Source of the DNA: Candidatus Nanopelagicales bacterium
Lineage (GTDB): Bacteria > Actinomycetota > Actinomycetes > S36-B12
Length of the DNA: 7,003 nt
Reading direction: 5' to 3'
Assembly (NCBI GenBank): GCA_023264215.1
Contig: JALQSY010000092.1
Coordinates: 1-7,003, forward strand
The position numbers and the translations under genes were made by a program. A model generated the notes under the pieces. The model did no database searches and had not been told where the DNA came from. It worked only from the letters and a program-made list of their open reading frames with translations. Below, piece by piece: positions 1 to 5,178 of this stretch (positions are counted from its first letter, which is position 1; the number at the start of each line of letters is the position of its first letter).

Positions 1-18
1 CGGGCGGAGACGAAGTGA
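1..18 (+). CDS. 3' end of an upstream structural gene (partial)
   Basis: The first frame reads R-A-E-T-K and then TGA at 16-18. That stop overlaps the GTG start at 15-17 by a GTGA junction, the same junction seen repeatedly further along. By position, just before a tail terminator, this would be a head-completion or head-tail connector gene, but five residues cannot identify it. That it is a real gene end is inferred only from the overlap pattern. Confidence 0.35.
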   Translation, partial: RAETK

Positions 19-596
19 CGCCGACGCAGATCGAGGACGCGGTGCTGACGTGGCTCAATGGGTTGTCGTCGGACGGTGCCATGAACGTGCTGGCCATCCC
101 CGGCGACGACGTCGTGGACCAGACGTCGCCCGCGCAGCCGGACGTGGTGCGCCCCGCCGGCCCGCACGTCGCGGTGTGGATCGCGCTCGACGACGGGTAC
201 TCGATGCCGGTCGAGTCTCGCCGCGTCTCGACGGGACAGGAGCAGGTCGCCCCGGTGCAGTCGCGTGAGGTCCGCATCCGGCTGGTGGGCTACCAGTCCG
301 GGGCTGACGTCTTGCTGCGGGCCGCTCGGGTGAACATGGCCCGCCGCACGGGCCGGGCCGCCACGCTGCGGGCCGCTGGCGTCGTGCCGTACCGGGTGAC
401 GTCCCTCATCGACGAGACGGCGCTAGTCGGCGCGGGGCTGGAGCAGCGGTGGGGCTGCGACCTGTGGGCCTACGTCGGTGACGCTCCGGGGTGGACCAAT
501 GTTTCGCCAGCGGATACAATCGCCACGACCGTCCAGTTCAGGGACGACGGCGGAAACACCGTCGCGCCTGACGCCTCGTTCACGGAGTCGACCTGA
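15..596 (+). CDS. Phage neck / tail terminator protein (gp12-like)
   Basis: This 193-residue protein probably caps the finished tail tube and sheath and makes the joint to the head. The N-terminus (residues 1-20) is an amphipathic helix with the pattern of this family (TPTQIEDAVLTWL). A beta-rich core follows, with V52-A57 and R85-Y93 as strands, then a helix over 95-115. The core ends in the characteristic basic-aromatic strand around residues 143-154 (LEQRWGCDLWAYVG). The polar tail after residue 165 looks disordered. The GTG start at 15 is favoured because GGAG at 6-9 lies five bases upstream and the start overlaps the previous stop. Its place directly before the sheath gene supports the role. 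The family assignment is from remembered sequence pattern and gene order, not a search. A minor head-tail connector is the alternative. Confidence 0.65.
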   Translation: MTPTQIEDAVLTWLNGLSSDGAMNVLAIPGDDVVDQTSPAQPDVVRPAGPHVAVWIALDDGYSMPVESRRVSTGQEQVAPVQSREVRIRLVGYQSGADVLLRAARVNMARRTGRAATLRAAGVVPYRVTSLIDETALVGAGLEQRWGCDLWAYVGDAPGWTNVSPADTIATTVQFRDDGGNTVAPDASFTEST

Positions 597-1672
597 TGGC
601 CACCGCTGACGCACTCTCAGTCTACCTCGGCGCATTCAACATCACGGCGCCGGTCATCCTGCCGACGTCCAACCAGTTTCTCGTCCCGGCCGTGCTGGGC
701 GACGACCTGAACATCGACGGCACCGGCGCGCGAACGAAGCTCTACACGGACGCTGCGACGATCACCGCGGACGAGGGGCTGTCGGAAATCAGCGCCGCGG
801 TCGCGCAGGCGGCCCGCATCGCGCTGCAGAACGGCGCGAGCCGGGTGCTGGTCATCGACCGCAACGTGTCGCCGGGCTCCGAGACGGTCGCGACCGCGCT
901 TGACGCCGGCTTCGCGGAGCAGGCGTTCGGGTACGTCTGCTACACCAACCGCACCGCCGCCGACCAGCTCGCGATGGCGGCCTGGGCGAACGGGCGCGTT
1001 GACGTCATGGCGCTGTGTGCGTCCACTGACGCCGACTGGCTCACCAGTGGCGTCCCGTCGGCGTGGACCGGTGCCATCACCTACACGCAGTCGGGCGTCA
1101 TCTACCTCGACAGCGCGACGGAGTACTGGGACGCGGCGGCCATCGGGCGCGCGGCCTCGTTCGACCCGGACATTCAGCGGCACGCGTGGCGGCTCCGCGT
1201 CGTGGGCGAGACGCCCTATGACATCACGACCGCACAGCAGGCGTTCTTGTTGGTGAACAACGGCAACTTCATCTTCCGCGACTCCGCGAACGCGAGCACC
1301 TACCAGTTCGGCGCGGGTGAGGCGTTCGACGGCTCGGACCTCGCGGTGACGCTCACTCGCGCGTGGCTGTACGTCCGCGGGCGTGAGGCCATCGCGCAGG
1401 GCATCGCGGCGAACGTCGTCGCGGGCGACTTCGTCACGGCGGACATTACCGGCGAGTCGGCGGCCCGCTCGTGGATCGAGCCGGTGTTCGCGCTCGGCGC
1501 GCAGACCCGGCACATCCTGGGCGAGTCGCGGACCATCGCGGGCGGCTACCGGATCACGACGTCCAGCAACGCCACCGCGGGGACGATCACGATCAACGCG
1601 ACCGCCATCGTGCCTATCCCGCTGTCTCCCGGCGGCCTGACCGTCAACGTGTCCTTTGAGGTGGAGGTCTGA
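596..1672 (+). CDS. Contractile tail sheath protein (DUF3383 family)
   Basis: This 358-residue protein is the likely tail sheath subunit, which polymerises around the tube and contracts to drive it through the host envelope. Residues 45-90 hold a mixed alpha/beta segment ending in the strand RVLVIDR. Residues 110-147 continue it (FGYVCYTNR, then VDVMALCAST). The most diagnostic region is residues 213-285: the strand FLLVNNGNFIF, then FDGSDLA and the helix RAWLYVRGREAIAQGI, which is the recurring DUF3383 pattern. The C-terminus (312-358) is a run of beta strands ending in LTVNVSFEVEV, consistent with the inter-subunit arm of sheath proteins. The ATG at 596 shares one base with the preceding stop (TGATG), and GGAG at 584-587 is the ribosome site. 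The tube gene follows immediately, as expected for a sheath-tube pair. A sheath paralogue is less likely. Confidence 0.78.
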   Translation: MATADALSVYLGAFNITAPVILPTSNQFLVPAVLGDDLNIDGTGARTKLYTDAATITADEGLSEISAAVAQAARIALQNGASRVLVIDRNVSPGSETVATALDAGFAEQAFGYVCYTNRTAADQLAMAAWANGRVDVMALCASTDADWLTSGVPSAWTGAITYTQSGVIYLDSATEYWDAAAIGRAASFDPDIQRHAWRLRVVGETPYDITTAQQAFLLVNNGNFIFRDSANASTYQFGAGEAFDGSDLAVTLTRAWLYVRGREAIAQGIAANVVAGDFVTADITGESAARSWIEPVFALGAQTRHILGESRTIAGGYRITTSSNATAGTITINATAIVPIPLSPGGLTVNVSFEVEV

Positions 1673-2106
1673 TGCGTACCCATGACCCATTCGCCGTGGT
1701 CCTCCTGCTCGACGGCGCGCTGATCCAGGCGACGGGGCGCGACGACTTCGTTCGCTTCTCGGAGATCCCCGACGAGTCGGTGAACGCCGTCGGCATCGAC
1801 GGGCAGGTGACAAACACCGTCATCCGCAACACCTACCGGGTGGTCGAAATCACGGCGAACCGCCAGTCTAACCAGCACCGCACGTTGGCTGCGAAGTACG
1901 AAATCTGGAAGTTGACGCTGAAGCGAGGCCGTTTCGCGTTCTCCTATGTCAACCCGAACAACGGCGACACCGCCATCGGGCTGGCGTGGTTCCTGACGAC
2001 TCCAGACATGGGCACCGGCCGTGAGGACAGCGACGTCGTGTGGCGTCTTGCCCTGTCGGCCAATATCTGGACCTTCGCTGCCGGCGGCGCTGCGCCGCTG
2101 GTCTAG
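1672..2106 (+). CDS. Tail tube protein (DUF3277-like)
   Basis: This 144-residue protein probably forms the inner tail tube as stacked rings. Its length fits a tube subunit. Residues 26-60 hold beta strands around a GIDGQVTNT loop, with VVEIT as a strand. Residues 63-95 would form the central helix and strand (SNQHRTLAAKYEIWK, then FAFSYVNP). The C-terminal half carries the tube-like pattern AIGLAWFLTTPDMGTGRE, followed by VVWRLALSANIWTFAAGG, matching the general shape AW-x-PDM-x-xGRE-W-x-L-x-x-F-x-GG of the DUF3277 group. GGAGG at 1663-1667 precedes the ATG by four bases, and start and stop overlap as TGATG with the sheath gene, so the two are probably translated together. The assignment rests on size, order and pattern. 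Sequence similarity across tube families is weak. Confidence 0.7.
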   Translation: MRTHDPFAVVLLLDGALIQATGRDDFVRFSEIPDESVNAVGIDGQVTNTVIRNTYRVVEITANRQSNQHRTLAAKYEIWKLTLKRGRFAFSYVNPNNGDTAIGLAWFLTTPDMGTGREDSDVVWRLALSANIWTFAAGGAAPLV

Positions 2107-2110
2107 GAGG
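2105..2110 (+). promoter_or_regulatory. Strong ribosome binding site that fixes the chaperone start
   Basis: AGGAGG here overlaps the TAG stop of the tube gene and lies four bases before the GTG at 2115. It is the clearest Shine-Dalgarno sequence in the window. It argues for GTG 2115 rather than the longer in-frame opening at 2040, which would run 66 bases back into the tube gene. Confidence 0.75.
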
Positions 2111-2114
2111 CCCG

Positions 2115-2558
2115 GTGAAGCGGTTTGCACTGAAGGATGCGGCGGGGAAGTCGCACGACTACACGGTCGGCACCATCGACGGCGACACGGCGTGCGACTT
2201 GCTGGAGCGCATCGTGGCGGCCGTCGGGGAGGCGGTCAAGTCGTCGTCCGCGGGCGGGGCGCCGGTGCTTGACGCGCTGCGCCGGGACCGGACGCTGCGC
2301 GTGGACCTGCTCCGGTTCGCCGTTCGGGACGGCAAGCCGATGGCGTCAGACGTCCAGCGGCAGGAGGCGTACACCGACAACCCGGTCGAGGCGTTTGAGG
2401 CCGCATACAAGGTCGCGGAGGTGTCCGGTTTTTTCGCGCGTGGCGGCGTCTCGCTGACGTCGCTGGCGAAGGAGCGGGCACCGGCGATGCTGGCGGTTCT
2501 GGCGGCTCTCGGTGGCTCACCCACCGCGAGCTCGACGCCCTCGGACAGCACGGGGTGA
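2115..2558 (+). CDS. Tail assembly chaperone, zero-frame product (lambda gpG-like role)
   Basis: This 147-residue protein lies between the tube and tape measure genes, where tailed phages encode the chaperone that binds the tape measure and keeps it soluble until tube subunits assemble around it. The N-terminus (1-25) is a short beta-rich segment (KRFALKDAAGKSHDYTVGTID). Mostly helical sequence follows: 26-45, 52-70, and 88-107 (VEAFEAAYKVAEVSGFF). The last 40 residues (108-147) are an Ala/Leu helix and a Ser/Thr/Pro tail. The GTG start is set by the AGGAGG eight bases earlier. The stop overlaps a GTG in the -1 frame. Codons 106-107 (TTT TTC) are part of a slippery heptamer, so a fraction of ribosomes should leave this frame and make a longer product. 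The sequence itself does not match a chaperone family I can name. The role comes from position and the frameshift architecture. Confidence 0.7.
   Translation: MKRFALKDAAGKSHDYTVGTIDGDTACDLLERIVAAVGEAVKSSSAGGAPVLDALRRDRTLRVDLLRFAVRDGKPMASDVQRQEAYTDNPVEAFEAAYKVAEVSGFFARGGVSLTSLAKERAPAMLAVLAALGGSPTASSTPSDSTG
2417..2465 (+). promoter_or_regulatory. Programmed -1 ribosomal frameshift signal
   Basis: Three elements line up. The heptamer TTTTTTC at 2429-2435 is in the phase T|TTT|TTC relative to the chaperone frame. This is the canonical X XXY YYZ form, and both tRNAs can re-pair on TTT TTT after slipping back one base. Five bases later a hairpin can form: 2441-2450 pairs with 2456-2465 in ten consecutive pairs (three of them G-U), with loop TCGCT at 2451-2455. 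Upstream, GGAGG at 2417-2421 sits seven bases before the heptamer, similar in arrangement to the stimulatory Shine-Dalgarno of E. coli dnaX. The elements are seen directly. The function is inferred from lambda G/GT and related phage tail genes. Frameshift efficiency cannot be read from the sequence. Confidence 0.72.
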
Positions 2559-2722
2559 CCGGGCCGCGCTGGCTGCTGTGGCGGGCGGCGCTGGTATCCG
2601 AGGACCCGGTGCTGGCTTACGCGCAGTTGCGGCACATGACGCTGGACGAGATCGTGGCGGCTGAAATCATCGGCACCGCGGCCATTCGGGCCAAGGCGCC
2701 GAAGAAGAAGGGGGCGCCGTGA
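2435..2722 (+). CDS. Tail assembly chaperone, -1 frame extension (lambda T-like, made as a fusion)
   Basis: After a -1 slip at 2429-2435, this frame adds 95 residues to the first 107 of the chaperone, giving a 202-residue fusion that ends at TGA 2720-2722. In lambda the equivalent gpGT fusion bridges the tape measure and the tube protein. The extension begins with a short basic segment, passes through a Gly-rich stretch (fusion residues 118-132) that looks like a flexible linker, and then becomes a compact helical domain: SRWLTHRELDALGQHGV, PRWLLWRAALVSED, and the segment LRHMTLDEIVAAE near the end, with a basic KKK tail. No stop interrupts it, although 124 bases also encode the zero frame. 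An independent start at GTG 2555 would give only 55 residues, lacks a clear ribosome site and would cut the domain in half. The stop overlaps the tape measure start as GTGA. Confidence 0.68.
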   Translation, partial: RAWRRLADVAGEGAGTGDAGGSGGSRWLTHRELDALGQHGVTGPRWLLWRAALVSEDPVLAYAQLRHMTLDEIVAAEIIGTAAIRAKAPKKKGAP

Positions 2723-4308
2723 TTCTCGAACGCCTTGCCGTCGCGCTCGGCATCGACACCGACGACGCCTCGTTTCAGCGGGCGGCGAAGGGGGCGCGTT
2801 CCGTCGTGCGCGGGCTGGAGTCCATTTCAGCGGCCGGCATCGGCGCGGCTGCCGCGGCCATCGGCGTCGCGCTGTCGTCGGCGCGAAGTGCTGACGCGCT
2901 GGAGAAGGAGGCGCGGCAACTGAACATGACGGCGGCCGAGTTGATCGGGCTTCAGCACGCCGCCGAGTTGTCGGGGGTTTCGGGCGAGAAGTTGTCGACG
3001 GGGCTGCGCACCCTCGCGCGGAACCTCCCCCTGGCGGCGCAGGGGGCGGGTGAGGCCAAGGACGCCATCGCGGCGCTGGGGATCAACGCGGCGGCGCTGG
3101 CGGATGCGCCGGTGTCGGAGCAGATCGCCGCCATCGCGGACGGGATGCGCCGCATCCCCGAGGGGCGCCGGGGGCTCATCGCCCAGCGGCTGTTTGGCGA
3201 GTCGGGCATGGCGTTCTTGACGCTGCTGGAGGGCGGCGCGGAGGGCGTGCGCGAACTCACCGCCGAGGCCGAGGCGCTGGGGCTGACGTTCGGGCCGGGC
3301 GCCGGGAAGGAAGCGGAGGCGCTGAACGACCAGATCACGCGCCTGTCCGCCATGACCCGCGGGCTCGTCCGGTCGTTCGGGCTTGCGCTGGTGCCGTCGC
3401 TGAAGGTCGTCATCGACAACCTCGTGTTGTTCGGCCGGGCGTGGGCGCCGCTTCTGCGCGGCCAACTGGAGCGGGCCGCGAAGGCGCTCGGGCGCGCGTT
3501 CGAGTTGATGACGACGCCGCTGGGGCAGTTGGCCGTCGCGATGCTGGCGGTGTTCGGTGCCCGCGGTGCCATTCGCGGCCTGCTCGCGCTGAACATCCCG
3601 TTCATCACCGGCGCGCTCGGCAAGTTGACGACGGCGGCCAAGTTGCTGGCCGGGCCGTGGGGCTTGGTGGCGGCGGCAATCGCCGGCATCGTGCTGTCGC
3701 TGGAGGACCTATACCTCTCGCTTCAGTCGCCCGAGAACAAGACGGTCCTGAACGACTTTGCGGCGCAGAACACGGCTGTCGCCGCCGCGCTGGACAACGC
3801 ACGCGGGTCGTGGTCGCGGTTTGGCGGCGAGGTGGACGAGGCGGCCGGCCAGATCGACTCTTCGCTGAAGAGTCTCGCCGCGAGCTTCGGTGTTTTCATC
3901 CCCGAGGCAAAGACGTTCTTTGGAGCGTTGGCCGGCGAGGCTGTCACACGCGGCCTCAACGCCACGGCGAGAACCCTCGACGCCATCACAACCACGCTGG
4001 AGCGGCTAAACAAGTTGATGAAGGAAGGCCCGTCGCTGGCAGACGTGACCGGACTCGGCGACTTCGTTGGCCCGCTGGGCATGGAGGGCAGCGCCATGCG
4101 CCGGATCGGCGCCATGTTCCAGTTGCCGCAGGCGTTCGCGGACGCGTCCGTGGGCGGCCGTTTGGGCCAGTCCACGCCCCCCGAGGGTACGGTGTCGGTG
4201 CTCCTGCGCCTGAACGACGTCGACCGAATGGAGCGCTCCGGGGCGCTGACGCCGGGCGCGGCGGCGGACCTGCGCGCGGCCTACCTCGACCAGCAGGGGG
4301 CGCGGTGA
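2719..4308 (+). CDS. Tail length tape measure protein
   Basis: This is the longest gene in the window (529 residues), and it directly follows the chaperone pair. The protein sets tail length, fills the tube lumen and is ejected into the host. The sequence is Ala/Leu-rich and mainly helical, with Gly-Ala-rich hydrophobic stretches at residues 39-52 and 268-330 (notably 311-328) that could enter a membrane during ejection. The N-terminal pattern (VALGIDTDDASFQRA, then helices with EKEARQLNMTAAELIGLQ at 62-79) is typical of tape measures in small contractile phages. Residues 200-245 form a long amphipathic segment. The end (488-529) looks compact and may anchor to the baseplate. At about 0.15 nm per residue the tail would be near 80 nm. 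The GTG start overlaps the previous stop, and the purine-rich GAAGGGGG just upstream serves as ribosome site. I see no lytic transglycosylase or peptidase motif. Confidence 0.85.
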   Translation: MILERLAVALGIDTDDASFQRAAKGARSVVRGLESISAAGIGAAAAAIGVALSSARSADALEKEARQLNMTAAELIGLQHAAELSGVSGEKLSTGLRTLARNLPLAAQGAGEAKDAIAALGINAAALADAPVSEQIAAIADGMRRIPEGRRGLIAQRLFGESGMAFLTLLEGGAEGVRELTAEAEALGLTFGPGAGKEAEALNDQITRLSAMTRGLVRSFGLALVPSLKVVIDNLVLFGRAWAPLLRGQLERAAKALGRAFELMTTPLGQLAVAMLAVFGARGAIRGLLALNIPFITGALGKLTTAAKLLAGPWGLVAAAIAGIVLSLEDLYLSLQSPENKTVLNDFAAQNTAVAAALDNARGSWSRFGGEVDEAAGQIDSSLKSLAASFGVFIPEAKTFFGALAGEAVTRGLNATARTLDAITTTLERLNKLMKEGPSLADVTGLGDFVGPLGMEGSAMRRIGAMFQLPQAFADASVGGRLGQSTPPEGTVSVLLRLNDVDRMERSGALTPGAAADLRAAYLDQQGAR

Positions 4309-4361
4309 CGGCCCGGCGTGCTATTCTCCGCGTGGTGAGGTGCGCCCTATGTCCGGGTTGA
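4305..4361 (+). CDS. Possible 18-codon leader ORF between tape measure and Dit-like gene
   Basis: A GTG overlapping the tape measure stop (GTGA at 4305-4308) opens an 18-codon frame that stops at TGA 4359-4361, 13 bases inside the next gene. It would carry terminating ribosomes across the 40-base gap to the ATG at 4349. The peptide (MTARRAILRVVRCALCPG) resembles nothing I know. It could be a translational-coupling leader or simply chance, since short open frames are common at this GC content. Confidence 0.2.
   Translation: MTARRAILRVVRCALCPG
4319..4340 (+). promoter_or_regulatory. Candidate extended -10 promoter and ribosome site in the only real gap
   Basis: The 40 bases between the tape measure and the Dit-like gene contain TGCTATTCT (4319-4327), an extended -10 form with TATTCT as the hexamer, in a locally less GC-rich patch. 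A start about seven bases downstream (near 4334) would leave a short leader carrying GAGG at 4337-4340, which is spaced eight bases from the ATG at 4349. I see no convincing -35 box. The ribosome site is fairly safe. The promoter is speculative. Confidence 0.25.
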
Positions 4362-4867
4362 TCCGCCGGCTCGACACGTTCTTCGACGTGCCGCTCGACG
4401 CCGTCACGGCGCGGCGCTCGACCTACCGCGCCCGCGTGCCTCTCCAGCCGCGCGAGGACGGTGGGTACAACGCAGACGACGCCATCGCGGAGCCGGAGCG
4501 CGTCGTGCTGGAGTGCGTCTGGAACGGCGCGCAGTCGCTCATCGGGGACGTGCTGGGCGAGGGCCGGGCGAAGTTGGACGCCATCGAGGACGCGCTAGCC
4601 GATATGCGGCGGGTGCAGGTGTCTATCGCGGTGCGCGGCCACCCCGTGCGCGCCGACTTCTTGATCGAGGACGTCAGCCTCCAGCACGTCAATCAGGACG
4701 GCATGACGGGCACCATCACCGCCGTAGGGCCGCGCTTCGCGACGACCCTGTCGGGCTCGGCGCTGACCTCATCCGTCGCACCGGGCGTCGCAGACGCCGC
4801 CGCCGAAGCCTCGGACACCGGCCCCGGCGGGACGCAGTCGCTGCTGGCGGCGCTGGCGGGTGGCTGA
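4349..4867 (+). CDS. Dit-like baseplate protein
   Basis: This 172-residue protein probably forms part of the central baseplate where the tube starts, next to the hub. Residues 25-60 hold two strands (TYRARVPLQP and ERVVLECVW). Residues 62-85 form a helix (AKLDAIEDALADM). Residues 88-132 are strands with the order VQVSIAVRGHPVRADFLIEDVSLQHV and then MTGTITAVGPRF. That order of helix, domain strand, 'LIEDVS' and closing strand is what I expect of the Dit-like tail proteins that follow tape measures in this phage type. The Ala/Ser/Gly tail after residue 140 looks flexible. ATG 4349 is preferred over the in-frame GTG at 4340, because GAGG at 4337-4340 fits the ATG and partly overlaps the GTG. The stop shares one base with the next start (TGATG). 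The family is inferred from pattern and order. A LysM-less baseplate spacer is an alternative. Confidence 0.58.
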   Translation: MSGLIRRLDTFFDVPLDAVTARRSTYRARVPLQPREDGGYNADDAIAEPERVVLECVWNGAQSLIGDVLGEGRAKLDAIEDALADMRRVQVSIAVRGHPVRADFLIEDVSLQHVNQDGMTGTITAVGPRFATTLSGSALTSSVAPGVADAAAEASDTGPGGTQSLLAALAGG

Positions 4868-5178
4868 TGGCTACGCTCGCCCTCGACATCACCGCCGGCA
4901 CCGCCGACCGCATCACCCGCACCTACACGCTGGACGGCGTGTCGTTTCAGTTGGAGGTCTGGTGGGACGCCCTTGTCACGCGCTGGCAGGCGTCCGTCAC
5001 TCGGCCAGGGACGGATTTCGCGGTGCGCGGCGTCTACCTGTCGCCGGGTGCGCCGCTGTTCGTCTCCGCTCACCCGGACGCTCCCGCCGGCACGCTGACC
5101 GTCGTCGGCCGTGACCCCTACGTCCGCGACGACCTCGGCACGTCAAGGCTGCGTCTGGTGTACGAGGAGGCGGGGTGA
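4867..5178 (+). CDS. Baseplate plug protein (Pam3 gp18-like)
   Basis: This small 103-residue all-beta protein probably plugs or lines the baseplate centre under the tube. The best marker is the C-terminal pattern DPYVRDDLGTSRLRLVYEEA (residues 83-102). A 'DDLG-x-x-x-LRLVY' ending is the hallmark of the plug proteins described from cyanophage Pam3 and widespread in similar tail operons. The front half fits too: VSFQLEVWWDALVTRWQASV (residues 25-44) is the strand-turn-strand that follows the 'y-x-L-x-V-x-y-n-x-x-x-x-x-W' pattern, and residues 55-68 (GVYLSPGAPLFVSA) give the next strands. It sits between the Dit-like and hub genes, its usual place. The ATG overlaps the previous stop by one base, and its own stop overlaps the hub start as GTGA. 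Confidence 0.75.
   Translation: MATLALDITAGTADRITRTYTLDGVSFQLEVWWDALVTRWQASVTRPGTDFAVRGVYLSPGAPLFVSAHPDAPAGTLTVVGRDPYVRDDLGTSRLRLVYEEAG
5164..5170 (+). promoter_or_regulatory. Strong ribosome binding site for the hub-spike gene
   Basis: GAGGAGG here, inside the last codons of the plug gene, lies four bases before the GTG at 5175. It supports that start and suggests strong, coupled translation of the hub-spike gene. Confidence 0.6.

Noticed and set aside
617..1813. Long minus-strand open frame of 398 codons opposite the sheath gene
   Set aside because: The translation is extremely Arg-rich with no fold-like pattern, and it lies wholly opposite the sheath and tube genes. It is a by-product of high GC.
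2040..2114. Upstream extension of the chaperone gene to an ATG at 2040
   Set aside because: It would overlap the tube gene by 67 bases and lacks a good ribosome site. AGGAGG at 2105-2110 points to GTG 2115.
2485..2515. Short repeated CTGGCGG units as a tandem repeat
   Set aside because: Only two or three imperfect copies, explained by Leu/Ala codons in a GC-rich gene.
2555..2722. Independent 55-residue gene starting at GTG 2555
   Set aside because: The GTGA overlap makes it tempting, but no clear ribosome site precedes it and the protein-like sequence continues upstream in the same frame to the slippery site. A frameshift product is the better explanation, although low-level internal initiation is not excluded.
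3520..3710. Hydrophobic stretches in the tape measure read as transmembrane helices of a membrane protein
   Set aside because: Such Gly/Ala-rich hydrophobic segments are normal in tape measure proteins, and gene order fits that role. No signal peptide is present.
4309..4348. Rho-independent terminator after the tape measure gene
   Set aside because: There is no GC stem followed by a T-run in the gap, nor at any other gene junction in the window.
3441..4361. 306-codon plus-strand frame inside the tape measure gene
   Set aside because: Its composition (Arg/Gly/Ala-rich, low complexity) is typical of the shifted frame of a GC-rich gene. Only its last 18 codons, after the tape measure stop, are noted as a possible leader.
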